A DNA stretch of 64,000 nucleotides from WTKG01 sp963735005 (GTDB taxonomy: Bacteria > Actinomycetota > Actinomycetes > Actinomycetales > Demequinaceae): the NCBI GenBank assembly GCA_963735005.1, contig CAVTJA010000007.1:62001-126000 (forward strand), read 5' to 3'. The translations under genes and the position numbers were made by a program. The notes below the pieces were generated by a model. The model saw nothing but the letters and a program-made list of their open reading frames with translations. It had not been told where the DNA came from and ran no database searches. This document shows, piece after piece, positions 26,135-35,721 of the stretch; position 1 is the first letter of the stretch, and each line of letters starts with the position of its first letter.

Positions 26135-27484
26135 ATGTCCGCCCTCTCCGACCTGCGTGCGCTGCTGCGCGAACGCGGCTTCCGCAACCTCGTCAACGTC
26201 CGCCTGCTGTCTCAGGGCGGTGACGGGATGTTCCAGATCGGCATCGGCACGGCGTTCTTCTTCGACCCCCAGCAGGCCACATCAACGCGGGACATCGCCC
26301 TGGGATTCCTTGTCCTGCTCGCCCCGTTCACGCTGGTCGGGCCATGGGTGGGACCGCTCGTCGACAGGTGGCAGCGCCAGCGGATCATCTTGGTCGGCAA
26401 CCTTGTGCGCGTAGCACTGACCGGCGCGGTGATTCTCCTCTACGTCACGGACGCGCCGCTGTGGTCGCTGTACACGGTGACGCTGCTGACGCTGTCCGTG
26501 AACAGATTCCTGCTCGCTGCCATGACGGCTGGCATCCCGCAAGTGTCCCCTCGTCCGCTCCTGCTGACAGCCAACTCCATCCTCCCCACGCTCGGCACCA
26601 TCGCCGCCGTCGTTGGAGCAGGCGTCGGTAGCGTCATCACATTCCTGCGGCCCGACCTGTCGAACGAGGATCCAGTCACGGCGCTCGCCGCCCTCACCGG
26701 CGCCGCCATTGCGTTCGGGCTGTCTTCCCTTGCCACCCTTGCCTTGCGGCGGCGGGAGCTCGGCCCGAACAAGCCTCTCGAGGCGTTGCGATTCTTCGCG
26801 CAAGTACGCGAGCTCGGCACGGAGCTCCGCCAGGGGTTCACGTACATCCGTGCGCGCGTGACGCCCCTCCACGCGCTCGGTGTGATGGCCGCCCAGCGCA
26901 TGCTCTACGGGATGATGTTCGTGACCGCGATCATCGTGTCTCGCGAGCTGCTGAGCGATCCCATGGACCCCGCGGGCGGAGTCGACGAGTTCAGCATCGT
27001 GCTCGCGTTTGCCGCGGCCGGTTTCATTCTCGCGGCCGTGGTGACTCCCGCGCTCGGCCACCGCGTCTCACGTCACAGGTGGGTGGTGACCTGCCTGGGC
27101 ATCGGCGCCATCGGCCAGGGGGCGCTTGCCATCTCGAGCTCGCGGTGGGCGCTGCTGACCGCGGCGGTCGTGGTGAGCTTCGCGGTGCAAGGCGCCAAGA
27201 TTGCCGTCGACACGATCGTCCAGCGGGACACCGTCGACCGGATGCGCGGGCGGGCGTTCACGCTCTATGACTTCGCGTACAACACGGCGTTCATGTTCGC
27301 GGCAGCCGCCATGGCGGGGTTGTCCGCGATTGGCGCGCTTCCCAAGAGCGGCTACTCGTCTTGGGTGATGAGCGCGATCGCGGCGTTCTACATCTCGATC
27401 GCCGCGCTCTACGCGGGTGCGCCGTCGGAGCCCGTTGACGTCCCGGAGGACGTCGAGGCTCCGGCCTCAGCCGACGGCGCCTAG
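26135..27484 (+). CDS. MFS transporter
   Basis: 449 residues with ~12 hydrophobic helices and an MFS loop 2-3 motif (GPLVDRWQRQRIILVGN). It resembles the EntS/multidrug-efflux branch of the superfamily (proton-driven export). The substrate is unknown. It stands alone and overlaps the convergent cca gene by 4 bases at its stop. Confidence 0.85.
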   Translation: MSALSDLRALLRERGFRNLVNVRLLSQGGDGMFQIGIGTAFFFDPQQATSTRDIALGFLVLLAPFTLVGPWVGPLVDRWQRQRIILVGNLVRVALTGAVILLYVTDAPLWSLYTVTLLTLSVNRFLLAAMTAGIPQVSPRPLLLTANSILPTLGTIAAVVGAGVGSVITFLRPDLSNEDPVTALAALTGAAIAFGLSSLATLALRRRELGPNKPLEALRFFAQVRELGTELRQGFTYIRARVTPLHALGVMAAQRMLYGMMFVTAIIVSRELLSDPMDPAGGVDEFSIVLAFAAAGFILAAVVTPALGHRVSRHRWVVTCLGIGAIGQGALAISSSRWALLTAAVVVSFAVQGAKIAVDTIVQRDTVDRMRGRAFTLYDFAYNTAFMFAAAAMAGLSAIGALPKSGYSSWVMSAIAAFYISIAALYAGAPSEPVDVPEDVEAPASADGA

Positions 27485-28951
27485 CCCTCGCCGCCCTGGC
27501 GCGCCGCCCACCAGGTCCGGAGCTCGGCCGTGGCGCGCTCCTCGCCTAGCGGGCCGTGCTCCATCCGCAAGGCCAACATGTGCTGATACGCCGCGCCCAC
27601 GTCGCGGCCTGCTGGGATCCCCAGGATGTCCATGATCTGGTTGCCGTCGAGGTCGGGCCGGATCGCGTCGAGCTCCTCGCGCTCGCGAAGCTCCGCGATG
27701 CGCTGCTCAAGGTCGTCGTACGCGTGGCTCAGGCGGTCGGCCTTGCGGCGGTTGCGCGTAGTGCAGTCGGCGCGCGTAACGCGGTGGAGGCGCTCAAGTT
27801 GGTCGCCGGCGTCGGCCACGTAGCGGCGCACCGCGGAGTCCGTCCACTTGCTGTCGCCGTAACCATGGAAACGCAGATGCAACTCCACAAGTTTGGCGAC
27901 CGCCTTCACCGTGTCCTTGTCGAACATCAGCGCCTTCAGCCGCTTGGCGGCGAGCTTGGCGCCGACGACCTCATGGTGGTGGAAGCTCACGCCGCCGCCA
28001 GCCTCGAAGCGACGCGTCGCGGGCTTGCCGATGTCGTGAAGAAGTGCGGCGAGGCGCAGCACCAGGTCAGGGCCGGGCACGGGGCCGTCGGGGCCGGTCT
28101 CGAGGTCGATCGCCTGTTCCAACACGGTGAGCGTGTGGTCGTAGACATCCTTGTGATGGTGGTGCTCGTCGGCCTCGAGCCGCAGCGCCGGAAGCTCGGG
28201 CAGCACGATGTCGGCGAGGCCCGTGTCGACAAGCTCCGCCAGCCCCGCGCGCGGGATTGGCGCTCAGCAGCAGCTTGGTGAGCTCGTCGCGGACGCGCTC
28301 GGCAGACACAATGCCAAGGGACGGGGCTAGGGCCGCCGCCGCCGCGCGCGTCGCAGGCTCCACCTCGAAGCCGAGCTGGGAGGCGAAGCGCGCGGCCCGC
28401 ATCATCCGCAAAGGGTCGTCTCCAAAACTGCGCTCGGGCTCGATGGGGGTGCGCAGCAGGCCGCCAGCGAGGTCCACGAGGCCGTCGAACGGGTCCACAA
28501 ACTCCATCGCGGGCAGGCGCACCGCCATCGCGTTGACGGTGAAGTCGCGCCGCGCAAGGTCTCCCTCGAGCGAGTCGCCGAACGTCACGGCGGGCTTGCG
28601 GGTGGCGCCGTCGTACTCGTCGGCGCGGTACGTCGTCACCTCCACCTGGAGGTCGCCGCGCATCACGCCGATGGTGCCGAACTCGCGGCCCATGTCCCAC
28701 GTCTTGCCGCCCCACCTCCGAAGCAGCCTCTCGGTGTCGTCGGGCCGCGCGGACGTCGCAAAGTCGAAGTCAGCGCTCGACCGCCCCAGAAATGCGTCCC
28801 GCACCGGGCCGCCCACCAGCGCGAACTCGTACCCGGCGTCGTCGAAGACGCGCGCGAGGTCGAGGACCTCCGGGGGTAGCGCCGGCCACAGGGCATCGGC
28901 GCGGGCCCGGAGCGTCGCCAGGGTCGGGGGTGGGGTCGTCACGGTACCCAA
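27481..28951 (-). pseudogene. cca: CCA-adding tRNA nucleotidyltransferase, frame broken once
   Basis: The 5' part (start TTG 28951 or GTG 28942) carries the nucleotidyltransferase fold: FALVGGPVRDAFLG, the DFDFATSARPDD metal motif and RRDFTVNAMAVRL. At ~28250-28260, in a CCCGCGCGCGGGG run, the frame is lost. The other frame continues AELVDTGLADIVLPELPAL into an HD domain (DHTLTVLEQA, LHDIGKPAT) and ends at 27481. Restoring the frame (one extra base, or one CG unit lost) gives ~489 residues, the actinobacterial PcnA/Cca length. The enzyme matures tRNA 3' ends and is normally essential where CCA is not encoded, so sequence error is likely. Confidence 0.85.
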
Positions 28952-29009
28952 GCATCCCAGATGGCGGGTCTACCTTCATCAGGCGTGCCCGGATCGTTAG
29001 AGTGAGGCC

Positions 29010-29540
29010 ATGTCCGACGCCCCCGTTCCGACGCCGCGGTCGCGCCCCCGGGCCGCACGAAAGAAGCGCAGGGACACGACGGGGCGGGGGGCGAACATGC
29101 CCGTTTCCCACGAAGTCTCGGCCGGTGGAATCGCGATTCACGTGGTCGACGGCGTCGCCCAAGCGGCCGTCCTTGGGCGCCGCAACCGGGCGGGCAAGCT
29201 CGAGTGGTGCCTCCCGAAAGGTCACCTCGAGGGCGACGAGACCCCGGAACAGGCCGCGGTGCGCGAGGTCGCGGAGGAGGCAGGCGTCCACGGAGACGTC
29301 GTCCGCTCGCTCGGGGTCATCGACTACTGGTTCACCGGCGACGACACCCGCGTGCACAAGGTCGTCCACCACTTTCTGCTTGAGACCAGCAGCGATGCGA
29401 TCACCACCGAGAACGACCCCGACCAAGAGGCCGAGGTTGCCGTGTGGGTCCCGCTCCCCGACCTCCCGGAACGGCTGGCGTTTCCCAACGAACGGCGCAT
29501 GGCTCAGGCTGCGGCCGAGCTCCTCAAGGGCAGCGCATGA
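29010..29540 (+). CDS. Nudix hydrolase
   Basis: 176 residues. A basic N-terminal tail (~30 residues) precedes a Nudix domain whose box at residues 71-93 (GHLEGDETPEQAAVREVAEE then AGV) keeps all catalytic residues, GX5EX7REUXEEXGU. Family enzymes hydrolyse NDP-linked compounds or oxidised nucleotides; the substrate is not predictable. It is placed between cca and DUF6049/murJ as in mycobacteria, where the equivalent is a MutT-type protein. It overlaps the next gene by ATGA. Confidence 0.92.
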   Translation: MSDAPVPTPRSRPRAARKKRRDTTGRGANMPVSHEVSAGGIAIHVVDGVAQAAVLGRRNRAGKLEWCLPKGHLEGDETPEQAAVREVAEEAGVHGDVVRSLGVIDYWFTGDDTRVHKVVHHFLLETSSDAITTENDPDQEAEVAVWVPLPDLPERLAFPNERRMAQAAAELLKGSA

Positions 29541-31417
29541 CCCGCGCGGGGCGGTTGTGGGCCGCCTTCGCCGCGCTCGCGGGGGGAGCGGCACTAGCCG
29601 TCGCAACGCCGGTCTCGGCGGCCGCGGATGACACGCCCATCGATTTCACGGTAGAGGTCACGGAGGTGACCACGGGCGCCATGACAGCGCGCGACACGTT
29701 CGCGCTCGACGCGACGGTGGCGAGCACGTCTACCTCCGGGCCCACCCGCGCCGCCGCTGACTTGCGCGTCACGCGCACGGCCTTCGAGACGCAGGCTGCT
29801 GCCCAGGCGTGGCTGGCGGGCGAAGAGGACAACGGCCCGGCGCCGATGCGGACGGTTCGCTCGGTACGCGTGGGCGGCCCGCGGGGCATCCAGCCGGACC
29901 AGACGGCGCGGGTGGCGTTCCGGGCCCCGCGCGGAAAGCTCGGGCTGAAGCGCGGAACGGTGGGCGCGTACGGAATCGAGGTAGCGGTCGAGGATGCCAC
30001 CGGCGTCCGCACCGTGCGGACCCTGCTCGCCTGGTACGACGGCGAGATCACCCCGCAGCCGATGGTGGTCATCGGCACCGTCGCCGGTGCCGAATCGCGC
30101 GCGAAGGCACTGCTCCTCGCCGCCGGCTCGCCGCGCGCGACCATCGTCGTGGACCCCACCGCGCTCGTGAACGAGGCGGGAGAGTTTTTCCCCCTGGCGC
30201 GCGACGCCTACGTGTTGCCCGCTGGACACCTCGACGTCGCCTCATTGATCGCGGCCGACGAAAAGCCGCTTCTGCAGCGAGCCGTCACCGAGAGCCTCAA
30301 GGCTTTCCAGGGCGACGGCGAATGGATTGCGGTCGTGCCGTCGGTTGACCGGCACCTTGTCGCGGTCACGCGTTCGCTCGGGGCCCGGGCGCTGTTGGTC
30401 GACGCCCGCACCGTCGCGCCCGCGCAGCCCGCCATTGCCGTGACAAACACCGGCCTGACCGTGGTATCGCCGGAGCCGGTGCTGTCGCTCGCGATCGCCG
30501 ACGGCGATCCCGACCAGCCCGCGGCCACCGCGTCCGTTCTCGGGCTCTCGCTGCTCGGCGCTCTGGAGACAGAGTCGGCGCCCATCGTCGTGGCGCCCGG
30601 CGCGGCGTGGAGGCTCGCGAGCGACCGTCCGTCCGCGATCGTCGCGGACCTGCTCGACGCGCCGTGGACCGCCCCGGTGACGCTGACGACGGCTATGGAT
30701 ACCTGGGACCAGCCCGTCGCCGAGGTGGCGGACGCGGCGCCCGTGGGCGAGTCCATCCCGGCTGGCGTGATCTCGCAGGCGACCAGCGCGCTCGCGGCCG
30801 CGCGGCTGGTAGCGACCGCCTCCACGGACCCGACGGGCGTCGTGGGGGCGCCCGAGGCGGCCCTCCTGCGCTCGCTGTCGTACGACGGCCGGCTCAACAC
30901 CAGCGCGCGGGCCGAGGCGATTGCGGACGCCGTCGACGCGCTCTACGCGGTGCGCAACGCGGTCTACGTCACCGGCGTCTCGGACGTCAACCTGGTGTCG
31001 AGTTCGGGCGACTTGCCCGTGACGGTGCGCAATGACCTCCCCGCCGCCATCACCGTGGTGCTGGCCGCCTACACCGACTCTCCCAACCTGTTGATCGACG
31101 AGATTCCGCCCACAGAGATCCCCGCGGGCGGCCAGGTGCAAGTGCTGGTGCCGGTCAAAGCGATCGCGAGCGGCAACGTGGACGTCAAGCTATCGCTCGA
31201 GGACGAGGGCGGCCACCGCCTCAGCGCGGAGACCGCCATTCGGGTGCGGGTGCGGGCCCAGTGGGGCGACTCCTTCACGTGGGTTGTCGCCGGCGGGTTT
31301 GTGCTGATGCTGATTGCGGGAATCGTACGGACGATGCGCCGCGGCCGGCGCGACACGCGCGAGTCCCCCGTGGCGGAGGAGGACGCGCCGCAGCCCGCGG
31401 CGACGGACAATGGCTGA
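29537..31417 (+). CDS. DUF6049-like secreted, membrane-anchored protein
   Basis: 626 residues from the ATG at 29537, giving a signal peptide ending VSAAADD. A long beta-rich extracytoplasmic region follows, and a single helix near residues 580-600 (WVVAGGFVLMLIAGIV) with a short cytoplasmic tail. Size, topology and place between a Nudix gene and murJ match the conserved actinobacterial protein known from the mycobacterial Rv3909 position. Its function is unknown; the murJ neighbourhood suggests cell wall assembly. Overlaps murJ by 8 bases. Confidence 0.75.
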   Translation: MTRAGRLWAAFAALAGGAALAVATPVSAAADDTPIDFTVEVTEVTTGAMTARDTFALDATVASTSTSGPTRAAADLRVTRTAFETQAAAQAWLAGEEDNGPAPMRTVRSVRVGGPRGIQPDQTARVAFRAPRGKLGLKRGTVGAYGIEVAVEDATGVRTVRTLLAWYDGEITPQPMVVIGTVAGAESRAKALLLAAGSPRATIVVDPTALVNEAGEFFPLARDAYVLPAGHLDVASLIAADEKPLLQRAVTESLKAFQGDGEWIAVVPSVDRHLVAVTRSLGARALLVDARTVAPAQPAIAVTNTGLTVVSPEPVLSLAIADGDPDQPAATASVLGLSLLGALETESAPIVVAPGAAWRLASDRPSAIVADLLDAPWTAPVTLTTAMDTWDQPVAEVADAAPVGESIPAGVISQATSALAAARLVATASTDPTGVVGAPEAALLRSLSYDGRLNTSARAEAIADAVDALYAVRNAVYVTGVSDVNLVSSSGDLPVTVRNDLPAAITVVLAAYTDSPNLLIDEIPPTEIPAGGQVQVLVPVKAIASGNVDVKLSLEDEGGHRLSAETAIRVRVRAQWGDSFTWVVAGGFVLMLIAGIVRTMRRGRRDTRESPVAEEDAPQPAATDNG

Positions 31418-33098
31418 CATGTCTGAACCGGAGACCTTCGAGCCCGCCGCCTCGCTTCGCCGTAGCACCATCGTGATGGTGTCAGGCACCGCCACGTCTC
31501 GCGTGCTCGGCTTTGTCCGCAACGCGCTGCTCGTGGCCGCGATCGGCGTCAACGTTGCTGGCCCCACCAACGCGTTCGACGCCGCGAACAAGATCCCGAA
31601 CATCCTCTACGCGCTGCTCGCCTCCGGGCTGCTCAACTCGGTGCTAGTGCCGCAGGTGGTGCGCGCCTTCGCGCGCAAGGGCGGCAAGGAGACCGTCGAC
31701 CGCATCGTCACGCTTGGAATCGTGTTCATGTTCGGCGTCACCGTGCTACTCACGGTGGGTGCCGCTTGGCTGATCGCCTTGCTGTACACGGAGGGCTCGC
31801 CGGAGCTTGTGGCGCTCGCCGTGGCGTTCGCGTTCTGGTGCATCCCGCAGTTGTTCTTCTACGGCCTCTACACGCTGCTTGGCCAAGTGCTCAACGCACG
31901 CGAACAGTTCGGCCCGTACATGTGGGCGCCGGTCGTGAACAACATCGTCGCCATCGGCGGGCTGACGGCGTACCTCGCTATCTTTGGCCCTGCGGTGGTG
32001 AACGGGGTGCCGTCGGAGGCGCTCGAGACCCCGTGGAGCTCCGGCCAGATCGCCCTGCTGGCGGGCACCGCGACCCTAGGCGTCGCGGTTCAGGCGCTCG
32101 TGCTGATCATTCCGCTCGTGCGCGGCGGGTATCACTGGCGGTGGCGACTGCGCGGCGCGAAGGGCGAGCTCGACGGCGTCAAGCGCGTCGCCGGCTGGAC
32201 CACCGCGGCGGTGCTCGTGGAGCAGGCAGGCGTGGCGTGGACCACCCGCATCGCATCAGCCGCGGGTGACGTGTCTGGCAACGCCCCTGACATTGCCGCC
32301 AACGCCGCCTACACCCAGGCGCTACTGCTCTACCTGGTACCGCATTCGCTCGTGACCGTCAGCATCGTGACGGCAATGTTCACGGGCATGTCGCGGTTCG
32401 CCGCCGCCCACGACATGGCTGGGCTGCGCGCCGAGCTGTCCCGCGGGCTGCGCACCATCGCCATCTTCTCGGTGTTCGCCGCGACCGCGCTGATCGTGCT
32501 CGCGCCGCTCGCGGTGCGGATCGTGCTGCCGGTAGCGCTCGACGCGGAGATCAGGTCGGTGGCGAACGTACTGATCGCGTTGAGCTTTGGCCTGGTGCCG
32601 CTGGGCGCGATGGTGCTCGTCAAGAAGGTTTACTACGCGCTCGAGGACGGGCGCTCGGTGTTCGTGATCCACATCCCGATGACCATCGCGCTGGTGGGAA
32701 TCTCGCTCGCAGGCAAGGCGCTACTCGACGTGCGCTGGTGGGTCGTGGGCGTGGGCGCCGCACTGGCGGCATCGAACGTCATCGCGATGGCGCTGCGCCT
32801 TGGCGGGCTGCGGCGCAGGCTCGGTGGCCTCGACGGGCGCCGGGTCGCGCGCACGCACCTGCTCGCCGTCGCGGCGGCACTCCCGGCGGCGGCTGCGGGC
32901 TGGGGACTGCTCAAGTTCGCGCCAAACTTTGATGGCCTCTCGCGCTGGACGGCATTCGGCGCGGCCGGGGCGTGGGTCGCTGGCCTCGGCGTGGTGATGC
33001 TGGCCGTCTACGCGACAGGTCTGTGGGCCTTCCGCGTCGACGAGTGGCGCGACGCGGCCCGTCCACTTCTCCGCAAGCTCGGCGTCCGCGTACGATAG
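31410..33098 (+). CDS. murJ: Lipid II flippase MurJ/MviN
   Basis: 562 residues from the ATG at 31410, about 14 membrane helices. MurJ/MviN family blocks are visible: TATSRVLGFVRNALLVAAIG, NAFDAANKIPNILYALLASGLL, NSVLVPQVVRAF and PQLFFYGLYTLLGQVLNAR. It flips lipid II across the membrane for peptidoglycan synthesis. The C-terminal pseudokinase that is fused to MviN in mycobacteria is absent and appears instead as the next gene. Confidence 0.93.
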   Translation: MADMSEPETFEPAASLRRSTIVMVSGTATSRVLGFVRNALLVAAIGVNVAGPTNAFDAANKIPNILYALLASGLLNSVLVPQVVRAFARKGGKETVDRIVTLGIVFMFGVTVLLTVGAAWLIALLYTEGSPELVALAVAFAFWCIPQLFFYGLYTLLGQVLNAREQFGPYMWAPVVNNIVAIGGLTAYLAIFGPAVVNGVPSEALETPWSSGQIALLAGTATLGVAVQALVLIIPLVRGGYHWRWRLRGAKGELDGVKRVAGWTTAAVLVEQAGVAWTTRIASAAGDVSGNAPDIAANAAYTQALLLYLVPHSLVTVSIVTAMFTGMSRFAAAHDMAGLRAELSRGLRTIAIFSVFAATALIVLAPLAVRIVLPVALDAEIRSVANVLIALSFGLVPLGAMVLVKKVYYALEDGRSVFVIHIPMTIALVGISLAGKALLDVRWWVVGVGAALAASNVIAMALRLGGLRRRLGGLDGRRVARTHLLAVAAALPAAAAGWGLLKFAPNFDGLSRWTAFGAAGAWVAGLGVVMLAVYATGLWAFRVDEWRDAARPLLRKLGVRVR

Positions 33099-33139
33099 CG
33101 GGTGTTGATTTTGACCGAGATACCGGGGGGCCACGGGCC

Positions 33140-34258
33140 GTGAAAATAGGCCAGACGCTGGCGAACCGTTTCGTCCTGATTGGGGCCGAAGGCAAGTTCG
33201 GCGACGGCATCAAGCGTTGGGAGGCGCGCGACACCCGGCTCGACAGGCCGGTCACCGTCGTCGTCTACCCCGCCGCCCTTGCCGACGCCGCGGAGTCCGC
33301 CGCCCTCGCGGCGACCCTCGCCCGCGACCCCCGCCTCGCTCGCGTCTCGAGCCTGCGCATCGGCGACCGGGTTGCCGTGGTCATCGACCGCCCCGCCGGG
33401 GTCCGCCTGCGTGACGTCACCGCGGACCGCCTGCTCCCCATCGCCGTCGCGCGCGCGGCGGTCCGGGCCACCGCCGACGCCCTCGCCGCCACCACGCTTT
33501 CCGCGCCGGGCGAACTGCTCGACGTTACCGTCACGGCCACCGGCAAAGTTGTCGTCGCTGGCGCCGGGCTCGGCGACGTTGGCGCAACCGCCGCGCCGCT
33601 CGGCACGCAGCTGGCGCTGTGGCTACGCGAAGCGACCACGCGCGAGGACGCCGAGCCGGAGGGGCTCACCGAAGCCGAGCTGGCGCTATTCGCCGACGCG
33701 GCGGCCGGCAAGGCGCTCGACGCGGCGGCCGTACTCAAGGCGGTGCCCGAGCAAGCGCGCGACGCACTTCGAGGCGTGGCTCGCGACACCTACACCTACG
33801 AGCGCCGCATCGCGCCGGTGCTACCCGAGCCCGAGCCACAAGAGGACCTCCTTGACGCTGGCCTTGGCACGGCGGGCGTCGACGTCCCCACGCGGCCGAT
33901 CGACGTCGACGAATGGGAGTTCGACGAGTTCCTGGCCGCGGAGGCCGCGGAGGCCGAGGCGCTCCCCACCGTCGGCGAGGCGCTCCTCCAGTTCCTCCAC
34001 CGCCGCTTCCCCAACTCCGCCGGCATCACCCGCGCGCTTGCAAGGGCACACGAGCGCACTATCAGGGGCCCGCGCTTCAACGCGTCCCCGCTCGTGATGC
34101 TCGTCGTGGTCGGTTTCGTGGCCGCGATGGCGTACCTGAGCTTTGTGTGGTTCGCCGAGCCGTTCGTGCCGGACTACGACATCGGCCGCAACCCCCCGCA
34201 GCAATACCCCGAGTTCACGTACCCCGTCGTCCTGCCGAGTCTTTCGCCGTCCCCGTAG
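33140..34258 (+). CDS. Membrane-anchored pseudokinase, partner of MurJ
   Basis: 372 residues from a GTG at 33140 (VKIGQTLANRFVLIG), 42 bases after murJ. The N-terminal kinase-like fold lacks key residues: the usual VAVK lysine strand reads VTVVVYP and no HRD or DFG is seen. An acidic linker follows (~230-290), then one membrane helix (~320-342, VMLVVVGFVAAMAYL), then a Pro-rich tail of ~30 residues. In M. tuberculosis the equivalent domain is the C-terminus of MviN and binds an FHA protein; here it is a separate polypeptide. Confidence 0.75.
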   Translation: MKIGQTLANRFVLIGAEGKFGDGIKRWEARDTRLDRPVTVVVYPAALADAAESAALAATLARDPRLARVSSLRIGDRVAVVIDRPAGVRLRDVTADRLLPIAVARAAVRATADALAATTLSAPGELLDVTVTATGKVVVAGAGLGDVGATAAPLGTQLALWLREATTREDAEPEGLTEAELALFADAAAGKALDAAAVLKAVPEQARDALRGVARDTYTYERRIAPVLPEPEPQEDLLDAGLGTAGVDVPTRPIDVDEWEFDEFLAAEAAEAEALPTVGEALLQFLHRRFPNSAGITRALARAHERTIRGPRFNASPLVMLVVVGFVAAMAYLSFVWFAEPFVPDYDIGRNPPQQYPEFTYPVVLPSLSPSP

Positions 34259-34352
34259 CGGCGCTTTGGTGCGGGAAGAGAACCGCCGTAGCATCTGTTA
34301 CCGAGGTACGCGCCGCGACGGCGCGCGACAACGACAGCATCGAGGACGAGAC

Positions 34353-35672
34353 GTGAGCGACACGCGCAACATCATCATCATCGGCTCCGGCCCTGCGGGT
34401 TACACCGCCGCCATCTACGCAGCGCGCGCGGGCCTCCAGCCCCTTGTGATCGCCGGCTCGATCGACGCCGGTGGCGCGCTCATGACCACCACCGAGGTGG
34501 AGAATTTCCCGGGCTTCGTGGACGGCGTCCAGGGTCCCGAGTTCATGGAGACCCTGCAGGCGCAGGCGGAGAAATTCGGCGCCGAGGTGCTGTTCGACGA
34601 CGTCACTGAGGCGTCGCTCGAGGGTGCGGTCAAGCACGTGAAGACTGGCACGGGCAAGGAATTCTCGGCGAAGGCCGTGATCCTTGCGACCGGCTCCGCC
34701 TACCGCAAGTTGGGCCTGCCCGACGAGGAGCGCCTGTCCGGCAAGGGTGTGTCCTGGTGCGCCACGTGCGACGGCTTCTTCTTCAAGGAACAGGACGTCG
34801 TAGTCGTCGGCGGCGGCGACTCGGCCGTCGAGGAGGCCACCTTCCTCACGCGGTTCGCCAAGTCGGTCACGATGATTCACCGCCGCGACGAGCTGCGGGC
34901 CTCCAAGATCATGCAGGACCGCGCCAAGAACGACCCCAAGATCACTTTCCGATGGAACTCCGAGGTCGTCGGGCTCGACGGAGACGGCAAACTCGCCGGC
35001 GTGCGCGTGAAGGACAACGTCACTGGCGCGGAGTCGACGATCCCCGCCACCGGCATGTTCGTCGCCATCGGCCACGACCCGCGCAACGAGCTTGCCAAGG
35101 GCGTCATCGACCTTGACGACGCCGGCTACGTGCAGGTCATCGGCCGCACCACGGCCACGAAGGTCGAGGGCGTGTTCGCTTGCGGCGACCTAGTGGACTC
35201 GCGCTACCGCCAGGCGATCACGGCCGCAGGCTCCGGCTGCGCCGCAGCGCTCGACGCCCAGCACTATCTCGACGACCTCGCTGACTCTGACGCCGACGCC
35301 GCGGCGCCCAGCGCCGACGCCGCCCCCGCCGCTGTGCAGGGCGTGCTGTCCGCGCCCGTGCACGTCACCGACGCCACGTTCGAGCAGGAGGTCATCAACT
35401 CGGACATCCCCGTGGTCGTGGACTTCTGGGCGGAATGGTGCGGACCGTGCCGCGCGGTCGCGCCGATCCTCGACGAGCTCGCGGGTGACTACGCCGGCAA
35501 GATCAAGATCGTCAAGATCGACAGCGACGCCAACCCCGAGGCAGTGCGCGCGTACGGGGTCACCTCGATTCCGACCATGAACTTCTTCAAGAGCGGCGAG
35601 CTCGTCAAGTCCATCGTGGGCGCCAAGCCCAAGCCAACGCTGACCGCCCTGTTCAACGAGGTGCTCGCCTAA
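34353..35672 (+). CDS. trxB: Thioredoxin reductase-thioredoxin fusion protein
   Basis: 439 residues from the GTG at 34353. Residues ~1-305 are a low-molecular-weight thioredoxin reductase: FAD motif GSGPAG, redox site CATC (C136, C139), NADPH motif GGGDSAVEEATF and the CGDLVDSRYRQAITAAG FAD loop. An Asp/Ala-rich linker (~306-330) joins it to a full thioredoxin domain with WCGPC (C363, C366) and SIPTMNFF. Trx and TrxR are usually separate neighbours; one-chain fusions are known from Mycobacterium leprae. Confidence 0.95.
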   Translation: MSDTRNIIIIGSGPAGYTAAIYAARAGLQPLVIAGSIDAGGALMTTTEVENFPGFVDGVQGPEFMETLQAQAEKFGAEVLFDDVTEASLEGAVKHVKTGTGKEFSAKAVILATGSAYRKLGLPDEERLSGKGVSWCATCDGFFFKEQDVVVVGGGDSAVEEATFLTRFAKSVTMIHRRDELRASKIMQDRAKNDPKITFRWNSEVVGLDGDGKLAGVRVKDNVTGAESTIPATGMFVAIGHDPRNELAKGVIDLDDAGYVQVIGRTTATKVEGVFACGDLVDSRYRQAITAAGSGCAAALDAQHYLDDLADSDADAAAPSADAAPAAVQGVLSAPVHVTDATFEQEVINSDIPVVVDFWAEWCGPCRAVAPILDELAGDYAGKIKIVKIDSDANPEAVRAYGVTSIPTMNFFKSGELVKSIVGAKPKPTLTALFNEVLA

Positions 35673-35721
35673 CCAGCGCCGCGCGCACGCGCCGTGCCGC
35701 GGTCGTGAAAGAATCGCGACC

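Noticed and set aside
34143..34352. Extended N-terminus for the trxB-trx fusion
   Set aside because: It overlaps the upstream pseudokinase gene and adds a Ser/Arg-rich non-family segment; the GTG at 34353 gives the normal FAD-binding start.
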